From Liolophura sinensis (Eukaryota > Mollusca > Polyplacophora > Chitonida > Chitonidae), in contig NC_088304.1 in NCBI RefSeq assembly GCF_032854445.1, forward strand, positions 4,526,001 through 4,590,000: 64,000 bases of DNA, given 5' to 3'. Within the stretch, counting starts at the first letter, position 1. Each line of letters starts with the position of its first letter. The position numbers were made by a program, and so were the translations under genes. The notes beneath the pieces were generated by a model. That model made no database searches and was not told the DNA's origin. It was given only the letters and a program-made list of their open reading frames with translations. Shown here piece by piece: positions 12,836 through 31,531 of the stretch.

Positions 12836-13425
12836 CAGTCATCCTATACACCAACAAAATATGGTTTATTATATACTAGCACAGGTCAAATGTTAAATGA
12901 AGCCAACCCCTTGTAGAACAGAAGGTGATAATGATACTAAATCGGTCCATATGCATAATACATGGCCACAAAGGCCTTGTAGGTTCACTGTATTTGACCT
13001 AAAATTTCTTCCAGGACCAAGCTGAGAGTTCTGTTGATATCAGAAAGGTGTTTTGAGGTTTGTTTGAGGCATAAGATGGCACTGTATTGGAAAAATACAA
13101 GTTTGAGTACCGAAGTAATGAATTATTACCTTTTCTTGGCCCTCAGAAATGCACATTTTTGGGACAAAATTTAACGTCTTATACACTTCATATATCAGGT
13201 TAATTAACATCTGTAACACTCCATCTTATCAACTTTGCAACATACACATGTTCAAAAGCAGGTAACTTCTGCATCAACTTGACACACCTTTATTATCAAA
13301 TATTAATATTCATTAATTTGATGGATTTTTATGCTTTTCATATTTTTAAAAAATATTTTATCAAATAGTAAGACTGGCCGAATAAATCCTGTCCCTCAAA
13401 ATAATCCATTTTTCTGATCTACATA
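12836..13425 (-). repeat. 590-bp duplicated segment, copy 1 (probable RWDD4 3' UTR end)
   Basis: This segment reappears at 16741-17330 in the same orientation with no net length change and only scattered substitutions. On the minus strand it contains AATAAA at 12865-12870, and the duplicated block stops 29 bp beyond that signal, close to where an RWDD4 mRNA would be cleaved. A second AATAAA on that strand is near 13290. I infer that this is the distal 3' UTR of RWDD4. Confidence 0.85.
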
Positions 13426-14207
13426 AAAAAACATTAACGTAGCTTTTGGCCCATAGTAGAGCAACTTTATACGCCACTTTAACCTAATAACGTCATTCTC
13501 TTTTACTGGCTGCACAAAAACAAGCACAAATTCACAATAACTGTAACATCCTGCAATATGTCAATGCCATCTTGAAATCTGCCTTTTTGTTGAGTAAATA
13601 GCCCATGTTAACAGATGTCAAAAATACAAACTGTTTGTAGACAAACTACCTTTTTCAAATAGGACAAAGGTTTACTACTAAGGGTGACAAGATATGAGAA
13701 AATCAAGATATGAGAAATCAGGCTAGACTTGTTCTAAAACCATCATCAATAAAGTTTACATGAGGCAGGTTTGCATCAAACACCTTGGGAATCAAATTTA
13801 GATCAAGTGGGAATTTAAGTCAAGAATATGGATTTATACTGATATACAAAAGGGAATTCTGGGAAAATTTCAAAAATATCCAAACAAACTCACAGTGGAA
13901 ACCAAACACAGTACAGCTGTGTTTTGGATGCAAGGTTTGAAAAACTTGCTTTTGATTTATGAAAAAATTGTTCTGTGTTCCAGAATAGGCTGGTATAAAC
14001 TCTTTTAAAGTCATTCGTGAAAAATGCTTTTACGAAATGTTATCAAAATGCCCATTAGGTCATTCAACACAGCACCACACAACAGCACCAGGACCATGCA
14101 TCTCCAATTCATAACTGTACCTTGGTATTTTTAATATTTGTAGTTTGGGGTTCACTTTTCTGCCTTATATACATGTAACTTTGCAAAGAATATTGTATTC
14201 ATGTATA

Positions 14208-19971
<5,764 letters not shown>

Positions 19972-21987
19972 CTGATGTCAAAACATAAGGTCAACAGTTA
20001 CATACCAAACACGCCCAAATGCATACACACTATAACCTTTACATGTATTTAAAACCTACATTAAAAACAGTATCATTTGGACAGTTCAGTTATGAGAAGG
20101 TAAAACAAAATGTGGTCTGGATCAATTATTAAAGGTACCGTACGTTCTATAGGTATAATTGTAGACAAGTCATATATCACAGAGAAAACTCTTATAGCTG
20201 ATGGGCATCAGTGTTATATTCATGTGACTTCACTTCTGGGTCAAGTACATGTACATTCCAATATGGCAAAGTCCTGAAGTCATTAGATATAGCTAAGTTT
20301 TGCACTATACATGAGATGCTTCACAATGTGACTTCGTCAAGCCAGGACTTGAAAGGCAAAGAGTCCTACTTTACAGGATAATTAGGATGACTGACTGGGT
20401 GGAGTAGAGTTGAGGTTCTGGTTGCTGTCTATTCATAATTTCAAGCATCAAGTTTCTTCACAAGGAACAGGAGGTGTCAAATAACATGCAGTTAAACAGG
20501 CCAAATGCTGATTTGAGTAGATACAGGGCACAGAAACTATCATATTTTTGGCCTTGTATATTCTGATTACATTTCTAGGAAAAATCTTTGACCTAAAAGC
20601 TTCAATTTTCATTTTTTATGAAAAAATCTTATGCAAGGCCTATCTTGTCTGAGTATAATTCGCTATTATATTTACAACTGCGCACATCCACTAATCACTA
20701 GACTGACCGAAGAGAGAGCTGATGATGGCTCAGAGGTGTTATGACTTCATTTCAAAACTATGAACTGTTTGTTGACCCCATTCCCAGCAGATTCATCAAT
20801 GAACTGATGTCATATTCTGTCACATGATGAAAACCAGAACCTCAACTTTACAACTCCCTGACAATATGTCTGGCCGTAACTGAACTAACATACTCACCAC
20901 TGTCAATCCCCATGAAATATAAACACTGAAAGCCCACTCCCTAATCATACTATCCCCACATCACTGGGTGTAACTCACTGGGAACAAAATACCACCCACC
21001 CCCTCACCTGAACAGGTCACCAGCCACCATGTAGTCATCTTCACAATTCATGAATCTCTAAATTCCGTGTTACTTTTGCTAGTGCATATTGTACCATGAA
21101 CAGAAGTTGATGTGTGCAAGTCAGAACATGGTGGGCAGTGGGTTTTTTTTCAGGTCAGTGAATGAGACTTATTTTACTTCCACACAAACATAGCAAATTT
21201 TCAGCTTTGAACTGCCAGCATTTTCGATGGTGGTACCATGTATGTTAGTTCAGAAACTGTCGGAACAGCTGTCAAGTAAATATGCCAAGAACCCATGATG
21301 TTGTAAAGTTTGATTAACAATCTTCAACCTCTTGCTGTTCTCTACAGCTCATCTCTGATGATTGTCGTAATGCCCCGGGGAAATGTATGTCTACTCCATC
21401 ATCCACTTAGCCATTTATCACACGTAACTTATTTGATGTCATTTTGTGAGGTTGCATCGTCTGGCCTGAGGTAAAATAGAAAAACCTAGATGTGAGATCT
21501 GTTTGTTTCTTCCCAGCTTAGCTTTCAGAAATACAGATCTGTACACCTCCATTTACTAACCTGGAACTAGCATGTGCCGTACTCAACATGTCAAAGCTGT
21601 ACAGCACAAAAATGTGTTCCCTGTAATCCTTCAATACTTCTTACTTCATATTACATAGTTATTTGCGAATAATAAAGACCATAATGTGCCAATTAACCCA
21701 AATGTATCTGCTACATCGGCAGCAAGCCCAACTTGGCTAACGACCATTTTCAATTAGAATTCCGTCCGAGTGGGTGCGTCAGTTACATCTGTGTTATTTG
21801 CGATGTTATGGTCTTAACATTCCCACATAATGCGATAATATGAAGTTAGAATTACTTTAAGATCACGAGAGCTCTTTTAGTGGCGTACAGTGTTGGCACT
21901 TTGGAGACAGCACTGGTGACAGGACCGAGCTGCAGGTTAGTGAATGTAACGGTTCAGAGCGGTTAATGTGGCAGCTAAGTTGGGAAC
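19972..21987 (-). other. RWDD4 first intron (presumed)
   Basis: This stretch separates the exon at 19891-19971 from the candidate first exons near 22.3 kb. I see no repeats, SINEs or convincing exons in it. Confidence 0.4.
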
Positions 21988-22007
21988 ATGGCCAACCGAT
22001 CTCCGAG
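21988..22007 (+). other. Possible short plus-strand first exon (MANRSPR)
   Basis: GGGAACATGG is a good start context, followed by codons M A N R S P and then AG before the donor GTAAGGAA. It sits about 250-350 bp from the candidate RWDD4 starts on the other strand, which would fit a shared bidirectional promoter. No continuing exon was identified, so this may be chance. Confidence 0.2.
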
Positions 22008-22238
22008 GTAAGGAAAATCATACATTATTCGTTAGTTACAACAACAACAAAAGAGAAACTTGTCACTAGAATATTGTCACTAAAATAATACAAAGGATGC
22101 TATAAATTTCTCGTAAATCATGAGTTAAGATTATGTGAACGACAAACCTTTTGGCCGGTAATTGATTGCGGACTAAAGCAACTTGAAAAATAAAAATTTG
22201 GAAGAACACGTTGGGTTTCACTGACACTTGTAACCCAC

Positions 22239-22328
22239 CTGTTTTCTCCTCTCTCCACTGAAGAGTTCCGGCTTTGTCGAATGCATACTCCTCACAGCGT
22301 ATGCACGGCTCTCTGACGCGTTGTGCAT
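22239..22328 (-). other. RWDD4: Candidate RWDD4 first exons (two alternatives)
   Basis: Two minus-strand ATG-to-donor segments both join the exon at 19971 in phase 0. One is 22296-22328, reading MHNASESRAYA before GTGAGG. The other is 22239-22286, reading MHSTKPELFSGERRKQ before GTGGGT. Vertebrate RWDD4 has seven to ten residues before the equivalent of EEIEVLSSIYEGD, so the shorter one with the stronger donor fits slightly better. Transcript data would be needed to choose. Confidence 0.35.
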
Positions 22329-22329
22329 T

Positions 22330-24010
22330 TCTGTGCATCAAGCCGTAATATGACAGCACAAAGAAAATCTCAACATCCGTCGTATGAGGATGCTCGAAGC
22401 ACAGTTTCTTTAATTCATTTTTTTCTTGGCTGTTTAAAAACAAAAAGGAAAAAAAACGGAAAGAAAAATTGCGGTATTCTTTTGTGCAAAACTTCTTTCG
22501 CGTGTAAATTAGCCTAATGAAAGTGAGAAACTATTACCGTAAATATTATCATTTTGATTGGCCGGCTTGGACTGTGTGTGTGATTGTGATGGGTGGGGGA
22601 GGGGAGGGGTTCTTGTACAGGGTGTGTGCGGGGAGGGGGGATAATTTTCATTTTAAAAAACTGTGTCCCTTTCGCAGTTGCCACTGGTTTGTTACCTGAA
22701 TTTTCATTTAGCTTTCCTAAATTTCATGTCAGCCTGTAAAAATCTCTGATATTTATATACAGAAGTCCTACGTATATCGGCCGAGTGGTTTATTGTACTG
22801 GTCATACCAGCACTACATCTACAAGGCACATCTCAGTAACGTTTTTCAGTTTTTATTCACAGACGTCTTAAATTTCCCTTTTTTCTTTTCACATTTTAAG
22901 CACAAAATTTTAGGAAATTATTATGAATTGCAAGAAGCCGGTGGTGTAATGCTGTGTTAATCAAGGAAAAGCAATTAATATATACCTATAGGCCAAACAG
23001 CATTGTGCCATGAGAAAGATTGGTTGTTTTTTTGTATTCATGTAAGTTTATCCCCACCGAATTTACAGATAATTATGAAACCTTAAAAAGAGGTTAAAAT
23101 TTTGGCCACAGGTTATGTAACACTTTTATAATTCAAGTATCTGCATCCATTCACTTGTTGTTGCAATCGTGCAGTTATGGAGTTATATGATCGTTAGGGA
23201 CCAGAAAATTATTTAAAGTTAAAAGACTTGAATAATAAAACACACAAAGAATTGGTTGGAAAAAAGAGGAGAAAAATCATGTCAAAAAAGCCTAGTATGG
23301 TACGGCCAACTTTGCGGTCGATTCTCTGTTATCAATTCACTTTTGTGAAAAAAAAAACTCTCAAAACACCAATGTCAAAATGTCAGCATTTTTCAAGTGT
23401 TAAAATTATGATGCAGTTAACATGTTAAATGTTGTAGAACGTTAGTGCCAACATTATCAAATGGAACACCACATAATGATTGTTTACAAGATCCAACATA
23501 ATGTTGAATAATATCCACTTTTCAACAATCATAATGTATAAACAATTATAAACATATCCTAACAGTCAGGAACATCAACAGAATATTTTAATGTCAAATT
23601 AACACTTCTAAGTTTTATGATTACGACATTTTGCAAAAATTTTAATTTAACATTTTACGTTACATTGGTTTAATCTAACATTATAAATGCTTCCCCCCCC
23701 CGCTGCTGCCGGTATGTTATAGATTTAACATTATTAAAACAGTATTACGTAATAGTTCAATTCTGAACAGTGTATGCATGTCAGATATGAAACCGCGGTG
23801 TAACCAGTTGGTTTACTGGCTGAGCTATGTGGCGACCTAATCCGATTAAAAGCCAGATCGGCTGAAAAAAAAATACACAATCGGTTCTCCATACCTGATG
23901 TCAGAGTCGCTGATTTTGGTCAGATCGAATTCCTGCTTTCATTAGATTTATCCCTATGATTCATCTGTGTTTTGAAACGACACTTATGTCTGCTACCATA
24001 ATTAAACACT
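22330..24010. other. Gene-poor stretch right of RWDD4
   Basis: A G-rich patch lies at 22586-22645, followed by AT-rich sequence with many AACATTA-like words. No exon, SINE or RNA gene is recognised. Confidence 0.4.
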
Positions 24011-24011
24011 G

Positions 24012-24225
24012 TATTTATTTATTTGATTGGTGCTTTAAGCCTTACTCTAGGATATTTCACTTATACGGTGGCGGGCAGCATTATAGTGGCAGAAAAACGG
24101 ACAGTGGCTGGGGGAATCCCTCGACCATCCGCAAGTTGCTGAAAGACCTCCCCACGTGCGGCCGGAGAGGAAGCAAAGAACGTGCTGGACTTGAACTCAG
24201 AGCAACAGCATTGGTGAGAGGCCCC
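24012..24225 (-). mobile_element. SINE family A, minus orientation
   Basis: It begins with the reverse tail TTTATTTATTTGATTGGTGC, continues through CATCCGCAAGTTGCTGAAAG and ends with GGTGAGAGGCCCC near the tRNA-like head, part of which is missing. Confidence 0.8.
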
Positions 24226-24409
24226 TTTCTTCATATTGTAGATTTCCGTTACTTGAAGGTTTCCTGCAACAATTCACGCATATCGTACATATTCGTCGCT
24301 TAACCCGGCCAATAACCCCGAACTTATTCATTTGATGCGTTGTCGAGTTATCACTAGGCTTCCTAAATTGCAGTATCACTCTGTCATGCTTTCAGGGTAG
24401 GGTTTATAC

Positions 24410-25845
24410 GTATAGTTTATAGGGCTGTCCTATCGTGAAGTAGGGTTGTTGTATCGTAGTATATGGTTGCTATATCGTAGTGTGGGCTCTCGTATCGCAG
24501 TGCAGAGATGTCGTATCGTACAGTGCAGAGATGTCGTATCGTACAGTGCACGGGTGTCGCACAGAGTAGAGTTATCCTATCGTAGTAGGTCCTATATGGT
24601 TGTTATATAGTATTGGACTGCTGTCGTACAGTGGTACAGGCAAGTCTTATCGTAGCTTGGAGTTGTCCTGTTGTTGTGTAGGATCGTCGTATCGTAGTGC
24701 AGAGTTGTCGTATCGTACAGTGCAGAGATGTCGTACCGTACAGTGCACGGGTGTCGCACAGAGTAGAGTTATCCTATCGTAGTAGGTCCTATATGGTTGT
24801 TATATAGTATTGGACTGCTGTCGTACAGTGGTACAGGCAAGTCTTATCGTAGCTTGGAGTTGTCCTGTTGTTGTGTAGGATCGTCGTATCGTAGTGCAGA
24901 GTTGTCGTATCGTAGTGCAAGGTTGTCGTATCGTAGTGCAGGGTTGTCGTATCGTAGTGTAGAATTGTCATATCGTAGTGTGGAGTTGTCGTATCGTAGT
25001 GCAAAGTTGTCGTATCGTGGCGCAGGCTTGTCGTATCGTAGTGCAAGGATGTCGTATATCGTAGTGCAAGGTTGTTGTATCGTAGTGTAGATTTGTCATA
25101 TTATAGTATATGCTTGTTATCGTGCTGTGGGCTGTCGTATCGTAGCACAGGGATGGCATATCGTAGCACAGTGATGTCGTGTCGTAATGTAGGGTTGTCG
25201 TATGGTATCGCAGGGATATCGTATAGTAGCACATTGATGTCGTATCGTAGTGTAGGGTTATCGTATCGTAGTACAGGGTTTTCGTATTTTACTGTAGAGT
25301 CGTCGTATTGTAGTGCAGGGTTGTCGTATCTTAGTGCAGAATTGTCGTATCGTAGTGTAGGGATGTCGCATTGTAGGGCAGAGCTGTCGTATTGTAGTGT
25401 CGGGTTGTCGTATCGTAGTGCAGGGTTGTATTGTATCGTAGTGTTGTCGTGTCTTAGTGTAGTGTTGTCGTATTGTAGTGCAGGGTTATCATATTGTAAT
25501 GTAGGGTTGTCGTATCGTAGTGCAGGGTTGTATCGTATCGTAGTGTTGTCGTATGTTAGTGTAGTGTTGTCGTCTCGTAGTGTAGCGTTGTCGTATCGTA
25601 GTGCAGGGTTGTTGTATTGTAGTGTCGGGTTGTCGAAACGTAGTGTAGAGTTGTATCTTATCGTAATATTGTCGTATCTTAGTGTAGTGTTGTCGTATCG
25701 TAGTGCAGGGTTGTCGTATCGTAGTGCAGAGATGTCGTATCGTAGCACAGGGATGTCGTATCGTAGTGCAGGGACGTTGTATCGTAGTGCAGGGTTGTCG
25801 TATCGTAGTGAAGGGTAGTCGTATCGTAGTGCAGGGCAGCGTTAT
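24410..25845. repeat. 21-bp minisatellite (about 65 units)
   Basis: The core unit is GTCGTATCGTAGTGCAGGGTT with many point variants and some shortened units. Near the left end a larger block is duplicated: the marker TATATAGTATTGGACTGCTG occurs twice, 197 bp apart (near 24604 and 24801). It is intergenic. Open frames on both strands follow from the 21-bp period and are not taken as genes. Confidence 0.95.
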
Positions 25846-26142
25846 TTCATTGAATCGATAACCAAGGTATACGTGTATCTCTCGAATTCGGACTTCTAAT
25901 TTTTCACAGCCTTTAGCTTTATAAAACCAAATATGCAAAGAATATATAAGCCTATGCATTATAAGCATTGCTCATTCAAATGAAGTGCTGTTCCCGCTAC
26001 AGCCGATAGGTCCTTATAATTGACCAGCGAGCTCCCGTGTTCTACTCCAGGTTTGTTAGGTACTTTGTCGGTGGTTTACTTCATGCAATCCGGTCCCCTA
26101 CACCCATAATTGCGTGACCGTCTTCGTATTAAAGTGAAACAG

Positions 26143-26370
26143 TGGCCTCTGTGGCCGTGTTGGTTAGCACGCCAGCGCGGGGTAATTTCCCAGCAACTCA
26201 TGCTGGCTTCCTCTCCGGTCGTACGTGGGAAGGTCTGTCGGTAACCTGCTGATGGTTGTGGGTTTCCCGGGCTTTGCCCCGTACCCCCCCCCCCCCCCCC
26301 ACCATAATGCTGGTCGCCGTCGTATAAGTGAAATATAAAACACAAATCAAATAAATAAATAAATAAATAA
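26143..26370 (+). mobile_element. SINE family A with a poly-C run
   Basis: The head GGCCTCTGTGGCCGTGTTGG and body TGCTGGCTTCCTCTCCGG are present, as is the tail CAAATAAATAAATAAATAAA. The usual CCCGGTTTCCTCCCACC section is replaced by a run of 17 C (26284-26300). Confidence 0.85.
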
Positions 26371-26660
26371 GGTTTTAGGTGCTAATTTTGTGCTTCAGAG
26401 TAAGGGTTTATGAATGAAAACACCAAAAGTATATGTACCAAACGATCGATTAACTAACCATTTAGCCACTCCAAAATGAAGGAAACATTTTCTGCATTCT
26501 AGTCTGCTGGCTGGTACTGTTAAGTTATAACTGGGCGACATACTCGTTACAGCGCATACGTCGCTTCGCGCTGAAAATGATGAATTACTGATGTATTTGG
26601 GTCAGATTATTTCACATGTTATATTCACAAATGTTGTATCATGTCACCATAGACAAATCA

Positions 26661-26844
26661 TCATGCTGGCTTCCTCTCCGGCCGTACGTGGGAAGGTCTG
26701 CCAGCAACCCGCGGATGGTCGTGGGTTTTCTCCGTGTTCTGCCAGGTTTCCTCCCACTATAATGCTGGTCGCCGTCGTATAAGTGAAATATTCTGGAGTA
26801 AGGCGTAAAACACCAATCAAATAAATAAATAAATAAATAAATAA
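26661..26844 (+). mobile_element. SINE family A, lacking the head
   Basis: Starts at TCATGCTGGCTTCCTCTCCG and runs to the tail CACCAATCAAATAAATAAAT. The tRNA-like head is absent. Confidence 0.85.
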
Positions 26845-26861
26845 GCAAACAAATCATTTAT

Positions 26862-26981
26862 TCCCCCGGGCTCGGCTAGGTTTCCTCCCACTATAATGCT
26901 GGTCGCCGTTGCATAAGTGAAATATTCTTGAGTACGGCGTAGGCCTAAAACACCAATCAAATAAATAAACAAATAAATAAG
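26862..26981 (+). mobile_element. SINE family A, 3' half
   Basis: Starts at CCCCCGGGCTCGGCTAGG and ends with CACCAATCAAATAAATAAAC. It follows the previous copy by fewer than 20 bp, so the two may come from a duplication or a nested insertion. Confidence 0.8.
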
Positions 26982-27130
26982 AAATCATTTATATCTTTAT
27001 AATATTAACAATATATACATCACACTACTTAATACCGATTTAAATGAAGGCGAAAAAAAATCATTTTACGCATGATTTACTTTGGTTTTATCCAAAAACA
27101 ACGGCGAAATGCGTATACTATATATGTGTA

Positions 27131-29720
27131 CTATAAGTCATTTTTATCAGATAAATGAGTTTCTCGAATCGTCATATTTTGCAGAATTAGCCATCTCTCT
27201 TTTGCTCTATGTACAAGATTATTGGCAAAGTCAAGAATGGCTGGATCATGTGTCCGGTTTGCGGATTGTTCCAATTTCCGGTAATGATGTAATAGCCCAA
27301 CAGTGGGATCAACAATGTGCTCTCGTTGAGCTCCTGAACGTACGGCCCAGATGTTGTGAATTCCCACAATTTCCACATTGCCTGGCTCCAAAATAAACTT
27401 GGATCGGGAGTAAATCGGCAGAATGGTGGATTCGCGATCCAGCGTCAACAAATAGTCGAGTTTCAAGCGTTTAGCTGTTGACAGTTGGGTGAAATTATCA
27501 GTGGATTCAGGCCAATCGCGTCTGAAAAACGTACACCGGAAATGGTACACATTGGTTTCCGGTAGAGCATCCAACATGGCGGACCAGTATTTGTGCTTCC
27601 TTGGTACAATAAGTTCATCCATGTCAGAAAACACCAGAAATTTGCTGGAATGCATGTTCCGATACAAGCAGTCGTTCAGGGCGGCCAACTGCCCGAAATA
27701 ATGAATCTCAACTTCATTTATTTGTGGCCAGGTGTCCATTTCTAAAGGCACATGCCATTGGACAATTTGGACCAGTCCCTCTTTGGCGTATTGATTTAAA
27801 ACTTTATCTACATTTGGACCAGTACTGAAGTTATAGAAGACGAAGAAGTCTGCCCCAAATAGCCGGTTGAATTCAATCATCTGCACCAACTCGTTCACTC
27901 TGTTATACCGCCTGTTCAGCGGACTGACACAAACTGTGAAATCCTTGGCCGGAAGCTGTTTCCTTGGAGACTCGTGAACGTACATCAGGTTGTAAGGCTT
28001 GGAACATTGCGCTGTCACCAAGGAAACGGCGTATGGAGCTAGTCCGGGTATCCACAGAGGACAGAGGAAGAAGACAGCCGAATAGCTAAAAGAACAGAAA
28101 CAGGCAACATTGAGCAACAATAATGTGCAAGAGAAAAAAAAATTGAAGAAATATTTGAGTGGATATTGTATGGTTAATTCTCAATGTGGACAATTATTTT
28201 TATTTAAACATCTGTGTCTTGGCTAACTATATTTAACAGTTTTCGGTATACATTCCATATATGTTATCTTGTGTATGAACAGTTGCATTAAAAGCGTATC
28301 TGGGATACTTTTTACACATACATACCTCTTACACATACATAATTTTTTCTTCATATCATCATATTTTGTACAAATATTGTATGATGTACAAATATTGATC
28401 TTCCAATATGTTTAAACGTAACGTGTTGTGTGGGCTACGTATTGAATGTGACGCATCCAGTATTACATACTTTGGAAACTCCTTCTACTATACTTCTACT
28501 TCCAGGCGGATTTTCCCGTTACAGTTATATATATTTAAAGAGATTGTGATGCTAATTTTATTAATGAAACGTTGGATATTGTTTTGTCAGGTACCGCCTG
28601 AAATGTGATTCGGATTTTTCGCTTACGATTGGGTCCTATAGTGGCTCCAATTCAAAGATATACACTTGCTTATTTTCATGTTTTTAGTTCAATTGCCAAA
28701 ATTTAAATATAATGAAGAATTTAATAGCACCTAATAAAACATGATAAATGGCATCGTTTTGGTCAAAACGACAATGTACATTGTAAGTACCAAACTCTAG
28801 AATTGATGGATCTTACACATCCGATGTCCCACCATCTTCTCGCGACGATGTTATATTACTTCCCATTCCATTCAACATGCGTGTTCTTGAGTGACAGTTC
28901 TGTATGGTCTTATCAGGCTCAATACAACTCGATGTGACATTGACAGAGGAAACAGTAATCAAGTATTTCATGCACATGTATTGGCTTACTTTTTGTCGTG
29001 TCCCTCTGGAATCCCAGATAAGATAGCCTGTTCTACTCGGAGTTGATCTGTTTGGTTGAACCACATCTGACAAAACAGAGGTTTGTCCAACAGCTTTTTC
29101 CTTGACACGCCAATAATCCTGACAACTGGAGCAATCGCCCTGCCGCTATCCCAGAACGTCGTACCTTTGACGTCATAGTGAGCCGAGAAGACGTAAAAAT
29201 CCCTGTTGGACTTGGAGACAGCCTGCCAAAGGTCTCGCGCATGCCCTTTGCCTTGGGTGTCGTCGTTTCCCGGTGGTCTGACGAACCACACAGGCTTCCT
29301 AAGAAACTCGGCGCAATGGGCTCCATGCTGAGATTTGCGCACGTTGAACAGCTGAGCGGGTTCGGTGTGTTTTGTAGGGCGTTTTTCCAGTTTCTCTTTC
29401 GTCACCTTCCACTCACGCCGTAAGTTGTATGCAGCATGATACTTCATATTTTCACCGAACACATCTCTGTTCGCGACATTCTGGACATCGTAGTCATGTC
29501 TCGGTATTGTAAAGTATACAGGATTGAAGGGTGCAAACTTTTGCGATTGCACGTTAGCGACGTTTCCCTTGGCAATGTTCCCATTTTTCTGTGAACTCGT
29601 GTGGGGCCCCTGTCTTCTCGTGTCTCGTGTATAACGAGAATACATCACAAACATCAGGAAAGAGACATTAATAATCAGTGTTATGCATAACACCTTCGTT
29701 AAAGTCCGTCGCATCCTCAT
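27131..29720 (-). CDS. Glycosyltransferase family 92 protein, type II Golgi membrane
   Basis: GT92 (formerly DUF23) enzymes include C. elegans GALT-1, which adds galactose to core fucose of N-glycans in the Golgi. Two exons, 28990-29720 and 27131-28085, join as AA|C (phase 2) across GTAAG...TTTTAG and give 561 residues ending in TAG. The N-terminus is MRMRRTLTK followed by a signal anchor (residues 10-27), then a stem. The catalytic domain spans roughly residues 290-540. It has FLVFSDMDELIVP (DMD at 398-400, the DxD-like metal/sugar-nucleotide site), FNRLFGADFFVFYN, AALNDCLYRN and GLLHHYRKLE. Two close ATGs exist; the first (29718-29720) is taken, and an open frame continues upstream without another ATG. 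The acceptor substrate cannot be told from sequence. The antisense frames in this stretch are shadows. Confidence 0.9.
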
Positions 29721-31440
29721 CGTGCTCTTTGATTTACATGCATGCGCACCCGTGCTGTGCAATGGCCACCTCTCTCACTGCCATCGATTCTCCCATAAAC
29801 TCATTTGTTTACATCCAGATTCGAAAACGTGTCAGCAGTTGCGGGGTAGATTATCCCCGACCTTCAGGTCTACAATCTACCGTCATTTGCCTGTATTAGC
29901 CTGCCACAACTATTCCCCTAATTACATATAGTCAGCGTATTTCCTATGGTGATCTAGAGGATTTATTCAAGAAACACAAATGGCTAAGGATCGAACTACA
30001 GGGAGACAACAAACAAATTTTCACTTCTGGGGTAACCTAACACATTTAATTTGTCAACCCCCTCGCCTCCCCTCCCCTCCGTCGTCAACCACATTCTCCA
30101 CCACATTTTTTCCCAGCTTACATACCATGTTATATTAGGAGAGGCCTAACCAGCTAGTCGATATGAGAAGCGACAGAAAAACAGTCTTAGGGTTTGTTCA
30201 CTGTGTTGGGAATTCTTTGCTTTGGGGGTAAAATGCCCCACGCAGCAATCCTAGTGTATACACAGCCATTTAAGCAAGTAAACAAGGCAGCTGTTCACTA
30301 CCACTGAGGGGTTAAAGAGCCAGCCTGTGATTCGACGCTACCCGGACAGGTGTGCCAAGACAAAACACGTCAAAATAATCGTAACATTCAGTATGAGTGA
30401 GAAGTATATGATGAGATATGCTAATTCAAAGAAGAGACATCACCTGTCTGATATGCTTTAGCAGGCGGCTTCAAACTAAAAGTCTCACTTGGTGTTGTAT
30501 TATTTTTGTGTCATTTAAATGAAAACGATAACATGCAGCTTTTCGCAGCCATTTCGCAGGTATTTTGAGATAAGGCGATCGACATTTTCAGTATTTCATA
30601 GGAAGGTGAAAGTACAGTGTACCTCTCTTTTCAGAATAAAGAGTGGGTTTTCAAGATATAAATGCCAGCCTATACGGGAATAACCAAATTAAGTCAAAAC
30701 AAGGGTAATGAAAAAACATATGGCGAGATATATACATATATATATAAGAAAACAATTAATCTTTCGTTAAATTCTTTTTTTTACTAGTTAACGTTACTGA
30801 ATGCTAGTATATAAAATTATCAACAGTAAATTGTCTTGAGCACTAGTCGTCCATTCGGCAGTGAGGCAGCGTTATACATACGTCACGGGAGCGTCGCGTG
30901 CATGGTTAAGCGGTACATGGTGGGCTACCTCCAAATCCCGAGGTGCTGCTTCATTCCCGACTTCTTTTTTCTTGGATTTTATAGACCACCCCATAAAAAT
31001 GACCAAAATGATTTGAAAAGTCATGAATTTATATATGATTTTAACAACAAACAGGGTGCTATGTGTTGGAGACTCCGCGGGCCACAGACGTGGTCGATTT
31101 GGTGGGTTGAAAATACATTAATTTACCACAAGACTAATTTTATACCAGTCCCATAGTAATACATATGGTATATTGAGAACTTTCGTTCAGTTCGGAATGG
31201 TGCTCGCGATGTAATACGAATATGATTAGGACGCACAGCAAGACAAGCTTGCAAGATAAGATCACAAAAAGCTTTCATAAGAGCCTGCATTTTCCTGATA
31301 ACATTAGATAAAGCGCACGTGTTGAACCGCACCGGAAACTAGGACCAGTCTTAAAATCTGTGTGAACATAGGCATAAATCTAGCAAGATTATACTGAGTG
31401 CGGATGTGTTATGTGTACTGTTAGGGTCTTGGGCGTACTA
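29721..31440. other. Gap between GT92 gene and VDE-like gene
   Basis: The two genes are divergently transcribed about 1.8 kb apart, so this stretch should hold both promoters. It is AT-rich in the middle (30700-30830). No repeats or exons are recognised, and the open frames at 30836-31156 show no familiar domain. Confidence 0.4.
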
Positions 31441-31452
31441 AAGCTAACGTCC

Positions 31453-31462
31453 TATTTTATAC
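31453..31462 (+). promoter_or_regulatory. TATA-like box of the VDE-like gene
   Basis: TATTTTATAC lies 70-80 bp upstream of the ATG at 31532, a distance that leaves room for a short 5' UTR. This is inferred from position and sequence only. Confidence 0.4.
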
Positions 31463-31531
31463 ATAGCTCGACAGCTATAAATCCAAGTCCCCGCACCCTT
31501 TTCACTTTCCCGTTCCGAAGAAGGCTTCGTA

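Noticed and set aside
24600-25968. Open frames in the 21-bp array as genes (YRSAGLS-type repeats)
   Set aside because: The 21-bp period keeps frames open on both strands; composition is pure minisatellite.
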